Assembly (NCBI GenBank): GCA_026770025.1
Contig: JAMXDE010000013.1
Coordinates: 186,001 to 250,000 of the forward strand
Source of the DNA: Craspedostauros australis
Taxonomy: Eukaryota; Bacillariophyta; Bacillariophyceae; Mastogloiales; Achnanthaceae
Length of the DNA stretch: 64,000 nucleotides
Reading direction: 5' to 3'
The notes below the pieces were generated by a model. That model saw nothing but the letters and a program-made list of their open reading frames with translations. It was not told the DNA's origin and searched no databases. Positions 34,064 to 45,084 of the stretch are shown piece after piece (positions within the stretch are counted from its first letter, which is position 1; the number at the start of each line of letters is the position of its first letter). Made by a program: the position numbers and the translations under genes.

Positions 34064-35251
34064 ATGATTGCGAGGCCTAGATACGCGGTGATTCGGACCG
34101 TCGTGTTGTGTTGGCTTTGCAGCAGGATCGATGGATGGAACCTCAGCAGAACTCCGATCGTTTCCAGGCGAACAGGGGTTGGTGGCAATGAAGCCTCACC
34201 CGCCATTCACAACAGCATGGCGCAACCAACATCATTCACAGCCGTACTCATGGACGTAACCACAGACGCAGTGACGGAACATTCGGAAATACAAGGAAAC
34301 GGAGACTGCACAACGACCGTCGTCGGAATGATTCAGAAATACGCAGTCTCCATGCTGTCCATTGCATGCCTGTGGTGCGCTCTATCCTTGACGAATGCAA
34401 TCCACGCTCAACCGCCAACAGCCTGGGCTGCTGAGACGTCGGGGACAGCAATAAAGGCCACTCAGACCAAGGAATGGGATCTGATGAATGGGTTTGTGAA
34501 GCTGGAAGACCCGACGTTGCTCCGATTTCAAGATCGGACCACCAACGAGGAACGTTCTGTGCGACTCGCAAAACCACAATTGATCGGTGCTGGCGGAGGT
34601 GGTGCGGTATTCGCCTTCGATCAGGCCTCGTCACCACCTACCGCAACCAACAGCAACGATGAAGCAACACCGTCGTCACCATCGGTCGAACGTGACATGC
34701 TCCTCAAGGTCAGCTGGGATCGCAGCGCGAAGACGGTGCAGCGTGAATGCCAGACGTTGCAGCTTCTGGAAGATCGCCACGTGAATGCGGCAGAACGATG
34801 CCTGTCGTCTTTCGCGTATCCTGACAACCGCGTCATGATCCTGGTGCAACCCTACATGCGCGATGCGGTGGCCAGCGTGCCGGAAGTCGTGAACGAGGCG
34901 GGCCGCGCAGTTGCTGTCGACGAGATCTCGCGCACCTTGGTGCAGATGTTGGCCGCCAACATCATCACGATCGATGTACAGCCGCTGATATCCAAGACGA
35001 CGGGCCAGACGATCTTCATCGACATGACTGAGGCGCAGGTCTTGTCGAGTGCCAAGGAATACAGCTTTCTGGATCGGACGTTGATCTCTTCGTTTTGTGC
35101 CGAGATGGTGGCGCTGGTACCGGAGCAGTATTGGGTGGCCGCCAAGCAAGCCATCTTGGACGAATTGCAGCTGATGGAACAGAGGGGGCAGAGGTTTCCA
35201 GGACAAGCCATGGAGGTGCTGGAAGAGCAGACGCCATTTTTGACGGACTGA
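34064..35251 (+). CDS. Protein-kinase-like protein with organelle/lumen leader
   Basis: This is a 395-residue protein from the ATG at 34064 (in-frame GTG at 33962 upstream). An N-terminal hydrophobic segment (AVIRTVVLCWLC) is followed, near residues 95-130, by a second one (AVSMLSIACLWCALSLTNA) ending in PPTAWA/AE, which looks like a signal-peptidase site. This is compatible with a plastid or thylakoid route, but it could also be secretory. The remainder resembles a degenerate kinase fold: a glycine loop (LIGAGGGGAVFAF), a strand Lys (MLLKVSW), a helix-C Glu (KTVQRECQTLQLLE), then IITIDVQPLIS in the catalytic-loop position and IFIDMTEA in the DFG position. The HRD and DFG motifs are not canonical and the catalytic-loop Asn is missing, so it may be a pseudokinase. 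It resembles the kinase encoded at 38.4-42.1 kb in these degenerate motifs. Confidence 0.6.
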   Translation: MIARPRYAVIRTVVLCWLCSRIDGWNLSRTPIVSRRTGVGGNEASPAIHNSMAQPTSFTAVLMDVTTDAVTEHSEIQGNGDCTTTVVGMIQKYAVSMLSIACLWCALSLTNAIHAQPPTAWAAETSGTAIKATQTKEWDLMNGFVKLEDPTLLRFQDRTTNEERSVRLAKPQLIGAGGGGAVFAFDQASSPPTATNSNDEATPSSPSVERDMLLKVSWDRSAKTVQRECQTLQLLEDRHVNAAERCLSSFAYPDNRVMILVQPYMRDAVASVPEVVNEAGRAVAVDEISRTLVQMLAANIITIDVQPLISKTTGQTIFIDMTEAQVLSSAKEYSFLDRTLISSFCAEMVALVPEQYWVAAKQAILDELQLMEQRGQRFPGQAMEVLEEQTPFLTD

Positions 35252-35534
35252 AGATTCGGTTTGGACCATGGTGTCCGCCCTTGGTTGGTTGGTTGGTTGG
35301 TTGAGATGGATGGATGGATGGTTGGTTGGTTGGTTGGTTGGAATCTCGAGAGTGCTCCACAATACTCTGGTATAGAATGGCACCTGGAGTCACTCCGGAG
35401 TAGACACGCCGCGCAATGAAGTTCGAAATGCGCCACATCTCATGGAGACCGTTCTGCCACTGCTCAGACATAGACAACGTATCATGAATAACGCCATAGA
35501 ACACGTAGTATGCGCGCCATTATTATCGCTCAAT
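35252..35534. repeat. GGTT/GGAT microsatellite between convergent genes
   Basis: The tract at about 35281-35342 consists of GGTT repeats, a short GGAT run, then GGTT repeats again. It lies between the stops of the kinase-like gene (+) and the dehydrogenase (-). Confidence 0.9.
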
Positions 35535-36771
35535 TTAACTCTGCTTATCCCAAGGATAAACACCATCGAAGGCAGGCTCGCCAGGACTGCGGAGGGCATG
35601 CAACGGACTGCGTTCGCTGTCCGAACCAAAGTACCACCCGGATTGATCCGGCGTAGCCTTGAAGATGCAGTGGCGCAGCGACGACGTGCCCTCCTCAGGA
35701 GTCAGGTTGGCACCCCGCCCCTTGGTCATCTTGGTGTTCACGAAACCTGGAGTCAAGCAATAGGACGCAATCTTTTCAGCGTCATGCTGCTTGGCCAGTG
35801 CCATGGAGTAGCATGCCAGCAAGGCCTTGCTGAGCCCGTATCCCTTGTAGCTGTCCTTCTCCCAGCCTTCCGATTCCAGCTCCTGGATGCCCTCCCACGT
35901 GATGTTGGGATCGCACAATCGCTGTTGCTTGTTCTCATCATGCTTGGCCACGAACATGGGACCTGCGCCGGATCCCGTGTGGACGATGCGGCATGATGCG
36001 GACGCGTCGAACAACGGGCTGAAATGATCCACGACGCGCTTCGGGCCGTGCAGGTTGACGTTGAGGATGTCCTCGGCCTCGTAGGTGGCATTGATCGGCG
36101 CGATGCCGGCATTGTTGACAATCACATTCAGCTTGACGCCCTTGTCGGCGAGCTGCTTCGCCGCGGCTGCAACGGATTCCTCCACGCCAACGTCCATGAT
36201 GACGAGTTCGACCATCGATTCGGCATCATGACTTTTACCCAGCGACGCCTTGCCATGCTCCACTACAGCCTTGAGAGCATCCGCACCTTTGGCGGGGTTG
36301 CGAGCGCAAAGGAAGACCTTGGCCTTGTGATATGCTACCAGCTGCTTCGATAGAGCTGTAACAGCAGCAGCAGCAGCATCATTGGAGTTGGCATGGTAGA
36401 CAGAGGAGCCGCGTATGTCAACATGTGCGGTGCCAAGCAATACGTCAGACGGATAGGTGTGAGAGGTTGCCCAATCTTGCGAGTGGAGAATGCTTGAAGA
36501 AGGCCCGTGCCGGCCGGACAGCTGAACCATGGACCGCCGATTGATCAGGCGCAGCCGTGCGGACAAGCATCCCTTCGCAGAATGCGTATTTGAAATGGAG
36601 CAGGGTCCTCGGAGAGTGCACAATGTCACCTTGACCTCAGGTGGTCTCTGCGGTGCTCCCGATGGACCACCTCTTGGAGCACACCTACCAATGCGATATC
36701 ATCCTAAGACACTCTGCGCACTCACCCAGCCCAATCCCATCGGATGCTCCCGTGACGAGGATGTTCAACAT
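35535..36771 (-). CDS. Short-chain dehydrogenase/reductase (SDR)
   Basis: This is a classical Rossmann-fold NAD(P)-dependent oxidoreductase of 288 residues. Exon 1 is only 46 nt (36726-36771) and encodes MLNILVTGASDGIGL plus one base. The intron is 36356-36725 (370 bp). Exon 2 is 35535-36355. The join, G then CT, gives ALSKQLVAYHKAKVFLCARN. Visible features are the dinucleotide motif TGASDGIG at residues 7-14, NNAG at 96-99, a candidate catalytic Ser144 (HTGSGAG) and the Tyr188-x-x-x-Lys192 pair in YGLSK. LTPGFVNTKM follows the active site, as in retinol-dehydrogenase-like SDRs. No targeting leader is seen. It is divergent from the DUF3119 gene, with 645 bp between starts. The substrate is unknown. 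Confidence 0.9.
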
Positions 36772-37416
36772 GATTACTCCAGAGTACTCTTCTTTGGCTT
36801 GATCGATGAGGCGATTGACTGTTTGGTCTGATTGAGCGGAGTGGAGTGGAGTGGAGGGCGGCTTGGTGGTTTGGCAGGATGCAATTTATGTCGTGATTCG
36901 ATCAGCATCGAACCAAGTCTCCGAACCAAGACACAGACGGTGTGCGTTGCCATTGCTGCTGCTGTCGCCGCAGTCGGTGATGATGTGGGGCCGCTTGTGT
37001 TGCCGAAGAGCGAAGGAGGTGGAAAGATACCCTTCCCGTTTCTGTTGAAACTTTCGAAGTTGTTCTTCTCCAGCGCATCGATTCGTTCGAATAATTGTTG
37101 TCAGTCTGACTGGTCGAAGTAGCGCATACGCCTATTACTGTATTAGAAGATGGATCTTTTTCGCGCCAAACCGTCATCAATCCTGACAGATCCCTCAAGT
37201 GTCGTATCTTTGATGTGTCTTCTGACATCGTCGCCGCGAGGGTGGATTGAGAGAGAGGATGGTTGTTGGTGTTGTTGGTGGACAGGTGATGGGCCATCTT
37301 GTGAGATCATACGACTACTCGTGGCAGCCACAATCATTGAATAACATTTTACTCGTGATCAGTCCACACGAAGAGTTCTCTACCCAACGACGCTCCGTAG
37401 ATCGTATTGTTCCAAG
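36772..37416. promoter_or_regulatory. Shared divergent promoter region (SDR / DUF3119)
   Basis: These 645 bp separate the start codons of two genes transcribed away from each other, so they must contain both promoters and 5' UTRs. I cannot define a TATA box or a specific binding site. Confidence 0.5.
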
Positions 37417-38019
37417 ATGAAGACAACCTCCGGATTGTTCGCGCTGTCCTGCTTGGCCGCAGGTTCCCACGCCTTCCAACCAACGTCCATCCACAAGCCC
37501 GAGACCAGCACCGTGCATCACATGACGCCCGAGATCGTCGAGCCATCCTACAACCTGGCCCTGGGCGCCCTGGGCGTGGGAGTCCTCGGTGGCGCCCTCG
37601 AAGACCTGCGCAACGATCAGGGCGACAAGTTGCCAACGGCCAAGCTGTTCGGTGGAGCGGCCTTGCTCTTCGCCACGTTCGCTCTGTTCCTGGCATTCCA
37701 GACCACGACCTTGCGGTTCGCCTTCGACGACGACGCCTTTGCGCTCGTCAAGACGGAGACGCAGGAGTCCTTTGAGAATGTGGTGGTAGGAGGCACGAAC
37801 AGCTGGAAGTACGAAAGCTTCGTGAATTGGAGCTTTCTGCCGTCGAAGCAATTTCCCATTTTGGTGTATTTCCGCGAGACGCAGACCCCTGTGGATATGC
37901 GCGAAGACGCTCCCATCGTGGTGGATGATCTAGATGGGCAGGTGCACTTCTTTCCCTCCATATCCAACGCCCAGCAATTGGAGGACGGCTTCCTTCGATA
38001 CAATTGTAAGAAGTTGTAA
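37417..38019 (+). CDS. DUF3119 family protein, plastid-targeted
   Basis: A 200-residue, single-exon protein. Residues 1-20 form a signal peptide ending SHAFQP, an ASAFAP-type plastid motif. Two hydrophobic segments follow (NLALGALGVGVLGGAL and LFGGAALLFATFALFLAF). The C-terminal domain (LRFAFDDDAFALVKTE, then SWKYESFVNWSFLPSKQFPI, then LVYFRETQTP) matches DUF3119, a small membrane protein of cyanobacteria and plastids with no established function. This is a typical nuclear-encoded plastid membrane protein of cyanobacterial ancestry. Confidence 0.85.
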   Translation: MKTTSGLFALSCLAAGSHAFQPTSIHKPETSTVHHMTPEIVEPSYNLALGALGVGVLGGALEDLRNDQGDKLPTAKLFGGAALLFATFALFLAFQTTTLRFAFDDDAFALVKTETQESFENVVVGGTNSWKYESFVNWSFLPSKQFPILVYFRETQTPVDMREDAPIVVDDLDGQVHFFPSISNAQQLEDGFLRYNCKKL

Positions 38020-38448
38020 CGGGCGCTCGCTGCGCGAGCACTGCAACGGAAGAAGCTGCGATGAATAAGAGAGATGTCAACACGGATTCAAGCAGTATGT
38101 GCTGCTCGTACCGTGGGTGGTTCAATATCAGCACGTAGTCCCCCCTGTGTGAGGAGAGGTGCCAATGCATACACGTAGAATAAATACGGATGGATGTGCA
38201 CATGACATGGCGCATGCCAAGCTAAAGGACACGGACGTTATCTTCAAGTATCACACCCATGCGTGCGAGTACTCTGCAAGTTCTCAAGCAACGTATCTGT
38301 ATTGAAATGTCTCTAAACTATGGTTCGTTAGCTGTGCGTCGGCACAGCGTGTGTCCTTGTGGAATGAGCACCAACATGCGCTCGCTTACATACGTACATG
38401 TAACACTTTGGAGGGTAGTTTGCCTCCGAGTACTCGTGGTGGGATATC
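38020..38448. other. Convergent intergenic region
   Basis: This stretch lies between the stops of DUF3119 (+) and the plastid kinase (-). CGAGTACTCG-type sequence occurs near 38267 and 38419. No gene is seen. Confidence 0.5.
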
Positions 38449-41400
38449 TCAACGTTTGCCAAATGGAAGCTGGAACAGCCCGCCGCCGCCGCCGCCATTC
38501 TTGTTTGAGAAAAAGCTGTGCCTCATCAGGCTTTGAATTGTGGGACGCTTCCTCGGATCCATGTGCAAGCAGGATTGGATCATCTGCAGCAGGTCCTTGT
38601 TCTCAATCGCGCCTTGGCTTTGCTCCGCTATTTCGAGGTGCTCCAGCCTGGCCAATGCCGCCATGATCTGATCGGGCGTCTTTCCATCGAAGTATCCTTT
38701 ACCGGTCGCCATTTCGTATGCCAGCATTCCGAACGACCTGATCGACGTCGTGAGTGTTGAAGTGAATTCAAGCGAGGTAGAATGGAGTGCAAATAAAATG
38801 GAGTGCAGTGGAGTGGAACATTGTCGTAGAAGATGTTGCAGGTATGATTGTTGTTGCAAGGGAACGAATGAATGTGAGATATGAAGTCAGTGAAATCAAG
38901 ATGGAAGCCACGATGGACAAGTCAGGGAACCAGCACCATCTCTTGCTTGTCCACTGACGCTGGTGGTTTCCATTCGCTCAGTGACGCAACGTCCATGGCA
39001 TGTTACCCAATACAACAACGCAACAATACAACGGCAACAACAATACAACAACCACCAAACTCACCACACGTCGTAACTGTACTCCAGCACAAAATCGTAC
39101 GCCTCCTCCTTCGCAAAGGCTTTCGCAAATTCCGGCGGGCACGCCTCGGGTGTGTAATCCATGGGATTGGACTTGAGCGGCATGGCGCTTTCAAAGTCGA
39201 TGGCCTTGAATTCATCCTCACCGGTTAGGATGATGTTCTCCGTCTTGAGGTCGGTCCACACCAACCGCACGGAATGCACGTGCTGCAGGCACTTCAAGGC
39301 CGAAAGTAGGATATTCCCGATGACGTCGTCGTTGATGTCGGGATGGTGGTAGCGGTACATCTTGAGGTCTTCTTCGCCCTTCTCCATGACGAGCGCCGAC
39401 ATCTTGTCCCATTTCTTGGAGCTGTCGTCGGCACGTTCCAGGAACTCCTCGACGTGCACGATGACGCCACGGTTGGCGCCGACGCGAATCTTTTGGTAGT
39501 TCTCGTACTCGCGGCGCAGGGCGTCTCGGTTGGACGTGACCTTGATGGCGTAGGCGGTGTCCAGGATGGGTTGCTGGTTGTCATCGATCCTGTATCCCGT
39601 GTAAATGAAGCTGCGTCCCGTGGCGCTCTTGATGGATTTGGCAGTGATCATGTACTTGCCGTCGGCCAAGGATTGTCCCGTGAGACCCAGCTTCCTGGCT
39701 TCGTCCGAGAGTTCGACGCCGGTACCAAGAATCAAGCCGCCGCCGAGCGTGCTGGCGATGTTTCCTAAACTCCACGCTGATTTGAAGGGTGCCTTGAAGC
39801 TAATTCCTGGGGTCTTAGTATTTTCCGCCTCCTTCTCATCGTCGCCAGCGTCGTCGTCATCTTGTACGTTCTTGTGGACGTTGGCCTTGTTGGCGTCAGG
39901 GTTGGGCGCATCTTCTTCTTCCTCTTCTTCTTCGTCGACAACGACCAACGGAGAACCCAGCTTGTAGTTGGAACCGGATTGCGTCGCAACGACGGTGTTG
40001 GCAGCTGCCCGTCTTGGATTCGCCAATCTACTGGTGATGATGTCGGTGCCATCATCGATTTCTGGATGGTTGGAGACCGTTCCCGTAACTTCTCCTGACT
40101 TTTGCACGACCCAATCATTGATGATGGGCACGGAATCCGGCGTCGCGATGCGGAGTGACGGTGATGGTATCTGAATGCTGGTGCTGTCGGCGGCGCTACC
40201 GTCCTGATTCCTGGCTGCGGCCTTGTTCTGTGCGAGGATCTTGTCCTTCTGCTCTTGGACGCGTCGCGCGAATTCCTCCTTCTTGTCCTTGCGCAGCTGC
40301 TCCTGTCGCTCCATCTCGAGCTGTCGCTGTTGCTGCTGCAGTTCGCGACGTTCCTGATCAGCCTTGAGTTTGTCACGGCGACGCTGTTCCTGCTGCTGAC
40401 GTTGTTCCGCACGCAGCTGCTCGAGTCGTTGCGCCTCCTCCTTGCGACGTTGTGCTTCTTGATCACGTCGCTGCCGTCGTTCCTCCTGCCGGCGCTGCTC
40501 GTCCTCCATCTGCTTGCGGCGCGCCTGCTGCTGTTGCTCGAGCTGAATCTGCTTCTTATCAGCCTCCTCCTGACGCTGCTTGCGACGCTCGTCATCCTGC
40601 TTCTGTTTCTGCAGCGCGACCTTCTCGACCTCCTTGGCCTCGAACCGTTCGATCTTGTCCTTGGCCTGCTGCAGCTCCTTTTGTAGGTCGGCGAGCTGGC
40701 GTCGCGACTGCGCCTTCGCGTCGTTGAGTTCCCGTTCGTGCTGCTTCTTGAGCAGGTTGGCGAGGCGGAGCTGCTGATCTCGCTCGTCCTCGGCCTTGCT
40801 TAGCTGGTCCCGTTTGCGCTTGAGTTCCTGCTGCAGCGAAGCGATCTGCGATTCGACGTTGGCACCGGCCTCGGATGATATTTGGGTTCGCAGGGCATCC
40901 AATTCGGCCTGCAGATCGGATCTTTGCTGATCCGCGACGTACTTGTAGTCGTGAAAGGCGGTGCGCATGAGGGAGATGGTGTCGTTCTGTTCGTGCGCCT
41001 GCGTCTGGAGGTTGGTGTAGTCGATCATGACCTGGTCGAGCTCCGTGAGGATTTGTTGGTTGGTGGACTGCTCGAGGAGGAAGCTGCGCTGGTACTGATC
41101 GCGCTGGATCTCCGCGGCCTCGAGCATGAGGAGGGTCTGGTTGAGCTGGTGCTGCTGGTCTTGGAGGATGAGGTCCGATTCCAGTTGCTGTTGCTGGTAG
41201 TACTCGAAGAGCGGGAGGTAGCTGATATCGTTGGATGTAATGTCGACATTGCCGTCGTTGCCGTCGTTGGTTTTGGCAGGTGTCATTGATGGCGGCGGCG
41301 GTGGATGTGCTGATTCTGACGATTGCGGTGACATGTGGGAAGACTTAACTCGCAGTTGTGCCTCTTCCATCTGATCATCGAGAACAGCCGCAGTGGAGTT

Positions 41401-42102
41401 AGTCGCCATGGAGGTCGCAGAAGTGGAGGCAGTCATGGCCGCGAGCGCCGCGGAGCTGCATTCTTGGAAGGTGCTGCCTGCCTCCATGCAGTCCTCCAGA
41501 TACTGAATAGGATCTTCGGTGGTGGTGGAATTGAGCCCCTGCCCGATGGACCCTGCAGTGCCGATGTCATCATGTTTGTTGGCATGTTTGTTCATATGTT
41601 TGTTGTTAACACCATTGCTGACACCATTGTTCACATGATTGCTGACACCATTGCTGACAACAGGAATCACAGCCGCAGCCGCAACAGTGTCAGCAACAAG
41701 ACCATTGATGATGGTGTCATTGGTGACTTGGGTGACTGCGGCATGATCGTACTCGTAGATGACGGCCTCCGTCTGATTGGCCAGAATCGCGGCACTGATC
41801 GCGTGCTCCAACTCCTGCCGATCTTGATGCGCGTCCGCGTGGCTGCCGTTCGAATGAGAACCCCTGTCGTTTCTGGCAGCCGCTTGGTCTTGTTGCTGAT
41901 GGCTGTCCTTCATGGCGTTCAGTGGCGACGACACTGTTGCATGAGTGTTGGTCTGCACTCGCTCATTGGGATGTGCGTCCGGACAAGGATGAAAGGAGGG
42001 CCTCGGCCTGGCTTGCATGAAGGCATGCGCGCCAAAGCGGTTGCGATGGCCCATCAGGATGGCCAGCGTCATGGCCAGCACCAGGCGCCTTTGCGTCTGC
42101 AT
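38449..42102 (-). CDS. Plastid-leader coiled-coil protein kinase
   Basis: A 1108-residue protein. Exon 1 is 39065-42102, ending GAC GTG TG before GTGAGT. The intron is 38738-39064 (327 bp). Exon 2 is 38449-38737, joined in phase 2 to give SYDVWSFGMLAYEMATGK. Residues 1-30 are a signal peptide ending GAHAFMQ, the plastid bipartite motif. The middle (about 310-600) is a very long Gln/Arg/Glu/Lys coiled coil. The C-terminal 300 residues are a kinase domain: AYAIKVTS (Lys), RREYENYQ (Glu), VWTDLKTENII replacing HRDLKxxN (Asp951, Lys953 and Asn956 kept), and AIDFESA replacing DFG. CPPEFAK serves as the APE motif, and DPRKRPTIQSLMRH closes the domain. The catalytic residues are kept, so activity is possible. 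Both the leader and the kinase motifs echo the gene at 34.1 kb. Confidence 0.85.
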
Positions 42103-42846
42103 GGTGTTGTGCTGAGAGTAAGCCAGCGGCGCGATGCTCCCTCAATGTGTGCTCTGTGCTTGCGATGTTCGTGTTGAGTGGGTGTCGAGTGGGTGTTGTT
42201 ATACGGTCGCAATATAGTAGATCGTCCGCAAGGAGCAGTGGAATGAATGGAAGGGATGGACTGGATCAATGGAATGCATCAATGGTGTCAGGAATGCCGA
42301 TCCATCAATTGTGATCTTTCGAACGGCATCAGTCGCTCACACCAGCAGCTGCGAAAAGATCGTCGAGCGCGTGGTGCAGTAGGTCGTGGGGACATGTGCC
42401 AAGAGAACAGCGTTGCTTCCCTCTCTCGGAACATGTGTGTGTGTGGTGTTCTGATTGCAGAGAACGCAAAATCCAGCCAGTGATGCCAACCAAAACTCTC
42501 ACATGGTGGGCAAACTCGCGCGCAGAAATGCCAACGGAAACAGCTGTCATTCTTCGGATTCAGTTCAACACGAGGATGTTCTTTGTCTGCGCGGATTGTT
42601 CGCCTAAATCTCACTGGTCGAAACGTGACGGTGTTCGCTCCAGTCAACCATTTTTGAAATACTCTCTTTCTGTCTGCAGAGAGACAGACTATCATCGGTT
42701 AGAGTAGAGTAGAGCAGTGTGGAGCAGATTGTTGCCACATTGCACCCATCCTTTCATGTTCTATGATTATATAACATTATATAATTTCATGTGTAGTAAT
42801 GGCAGTCCAACCATACTGTTTCACTCTGGTCGTTTATGATCTGCAC
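42103..42846. other. Intergenic region upstream of plastid kinase
   Basis: This stretch lies between the kinase start and the MiaB-type stop, both on the minus strand. AGAGTAGAGTAGAG-like repeats occur at 42701-42725, and an AT-rich patch with ATTATATAACATTATATAAT-like symmetry lies near 42765-42785. No gene is seen. Confidence 0.5.
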
Positions 42847-45084
42847 TCACGACGACTCGAACACTGCAAAGTCTGACAGGGTCGTCTTCCACAGCAGCTC
42901 ACCACGCAACGTGTGTCCTTTGGCTTCCGTCACCTTGACGGCGGCGTACTCGCCCGGCACGAGCTGCACCAGATCACCAGTATCCCCAACGACATCATCA
43001 ACGCCATCATCATCATCATCATCACCATCATCAACGCCATCATGCCCACGAACGTGCGTCCGCATCGACGTGTACTGCGCATGACTCGCATTCACAGGAA
43101 ACAGGATGCGCTTGTTCTGATCCGTGCGTCCATGCCAATTCGTGTCTCCCTGCGGTGACTTGCGCTTGGCCTCGCCTTCGACCAGCACCAACCGGGTGCG
43201 GCCCACCTCGTGCTCCACGTTCTTGGCGTGCACCTGCTCGCGGAACGTGTCGATCAGCTCCTGCAGCCGCCGCTGCTTCACGGCAACCGGCACGTCGTCC
43301 TGCATGGTGCGATGCGCATGCGTCTTTTCGCGCATGCTGTAGGCGAACAGGAAGGCCTGGTCGTACCGCACGTGCTCGAGCAGGGTGACGGTGTCGCGGT
43401 GGTCCTGCTCCGTCTCACCGCAGAAACCCGCGATGAAGTCGGACGACAGAGCCACGTCGGGGAGGATGGCATGCACCGCGTCGATCAGCTCCAGGTAGGC
43501 CCCGCGCGAGTATCCTCGTTTCATGCGCTTCAGCATGGCCGTCGATCCGGATTGCGCAGGCAGATGCAGCTGATTGCACACGTTGGGACGTTCGGCCATG
43601 AGATGCAGCAGCTCGGTGGGGTAGTCCTTGGGATGCGGCGACGTGAAGCGCACGCGAAGTTCCGGTGACACGTCGCTCACGGCTGCCACGAGATCCGCAA
43701 AATGGTACCCGCCCACGTGATGGCTGCGGCGAATTCTGGATTGGAAGCCGTCGTTGGACACGGTCGGACTGGGCGTGTTGGGTCGCAGCAGCATGGCCGC
43801 GTCGGAACGGTCATGGTAGGAGTTGACGTTCTGCCCCAGCAGCACCACCTCCCTGGCATTGTGGTCGTGCACAAGATGGCGCACCTCGTCCAGGATGGAG
43901 TCGTAGGGGCGGCTGCGTTCCTGGCCTCCGCGCGTGAATGGGACTATGCAGAAGGCGCAGCGGTTGGAGCACCCACGTTGGATGGATACGAAAGCGGATC
44001 CGGCCGATCCCGATTGCAGCGTGTTCGGATCGCGAACGGGCAGGATGTCCTCGTAGGTCTCCTCCTGCGACAGCTGCACGTTGATGGCCTGGTGGATGGG
44101 ATCCTGCCTGTCGCTGACGCCAGTATCATTGTCACCGTCGTCGTCATGGTCGTTGTTGTGATTGTCGTTGCTGTTGCTACTGCTATTGGCGCCAATCTGT
44201 GTGGACAACGCATGATCCACCAGCAAGTCATCCAGCAGACGAGGGATGTCCCTGTAGGCATCCGGTCCAACCACCAGATCTGCCAAATTATCCTTGAACA
44301 GCTCGTCCTGCAATCGTTCCGCCATGCAACCCAGCAAACCTACGACCTGCTTCGGTGGCGCATCATGTTTGTTCACAACATACGCAGCGTCATCCTTGTT
44401 GTCATAGTTGCTGTCGTGACTGTTGTTGTTGTTGTAACTCACATGCACAGCTACACCATCGTCGTGATCACCCATCGCATCGCTGCCAACACGCTCGACA
44501 ACACTCTCGACACCACGCCGCTGCCGCTGCTTGTAGGCCTTCATGGCAGCCCTGAGCTTGACCTGCTTCTGCTTGCGCAATCCACGCAGCCGCTGCCACA
44601 CCTTGCGTTCCGCATTGTCGCGAATCGCGCAGGTGTTGGTCAGCCAGATATCCGCGTCCTCCTCGCGCTTGGCCTCGCGATAGCCTGCTTGCAGCAGCAC
44701 CGCTCGCACGACGTCCGTGTCGCTCACATTCATCTGGCAGCCGTACGTCTTGATGGAGAACGTGTGCGGTTTGATGGTGGCTTCATTTGCACTCGAAGCG
44801 TTGCTACTGTTGTTGCTGCTGCTGCTGCTAGATGAAGCCAACGACGGCGACAGGCGCTGGCTGACAGTGTCGCTCACAAAGTGGGACAGAGTCAAGCCAT
44901 CCTGAGGGATCTCGCGGCGCCTTGCGCTGTCCACCTCTCCTTGGCTTCGACGAGATGTGGCAGTCGACAGCGATGCTGCACATGGAACGCTGTTGGTCAG
45001 CAGCCTTGGGGATCTTGTCGCGCCATTGCGCAGTCTCACCGAAGATGTGAGGATGCTCCTGCTCAACGGTAAAATGCGTTTCAT
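42847..45084 (-). CDS. MiaB/CDK5RAP1-type tRNA methylthiotransferase, probably mitochondrial
   Basis: This is a radical-SAM enzyme that adds a 2-methylthio group to N6-isopentenyl-adenosine-37 of tRNAs. It is a single exon of 745 residues. The N-terminus (MKRILPLSRSILTSSVRLRN) is Arg/Ser-rich without acids, a mitochondrial presequence type. The N-terminal cluster cysteines are Cys116 (KTYGCQMN), Cys152 (TNTCAIR) and Cys253 (LGCMAERL). The radical-SAM motif is GCSNRCAFC (Cys372, 376, 379). LLGQNVNSYHDR and YSMREKTHAHR are further MiaB landmarks, and a TRAM-like domain closes the protein (RTRLVLVEG, GELLW). Unusual are three Asn/Asp-rich insertions: about 180-245, 298-325, and one within the TRAM region encoded by GATGATGAT-type repeats. 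Confidence 0.93.
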   Translation of the reverse strand: MKRILPLSRSILTSSVRLRNGATRSPRLLTNSVPCAASLSTATSRRSQGEVDSARRREIPQDGLTLSHFVSDTVSQRLSPSLASSSSSSSNNSSNASSANEATIKPHTFSIKTYGCQMNVSDTDVVRAVLLQAGYREAKREEDADIWLTNTCAIRDNAERKVWQRLRGLRKQKQVKLRAAMKAYKQRQRRGVESVVERVGSDAMGDHDDGVAVHVSYNNNNSHDSNYDNKDDAAYVVNKHDAPPKQVVGLLGCMAERLQDELFKDNLADLVVGPDAYRDIPRLLDDLLVDHALSTQIGANSSSNSNDNHNNDHDDDGDNDTGVSDRQDPIHQAINVQLSQEETYEDILPVRDPNTLQSGSAGSAFVSIQRGCSNRCAFCIVPFTRGGQERSRPYDSILDEVRHLVHDHNAREVVLLGQNVNSYHDRSDAAMLLRPNTPSPTVSNDGFQSRIRRSHHVGGYHFADLVAAVSDVSPELRVRFTSPHPKDYPTELLHLMAERPNVCNQLHLPAQSGSTAMLKRMKRGYSRGAYLELIDAVHAILPDVALSSDFIAGFCGETEQDHRDTVTLLEHVRYDQAFLFAYSMREKTHAHRTMQDDVPVAVKQRRLQELIDTFREQVHAKNVEHEVGRTRLVLVEGEAKRKSPQGDTNWHGRTDQNKRILFPVNASHAQYTSMRTHVRGHDGVDDGDDDDDDGVDDVVGDTGDLVQLVPGEYAAVKVTEAKGHTLRGELLWKTTLSDFAVFESS

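Noticed and set aside
43702-44835. Plus-strand open frame of 377 codons
   Set aside because: It is antisense to the radical-SAM coding region; no motif, while the minus strand has a complete MiaB pattern.
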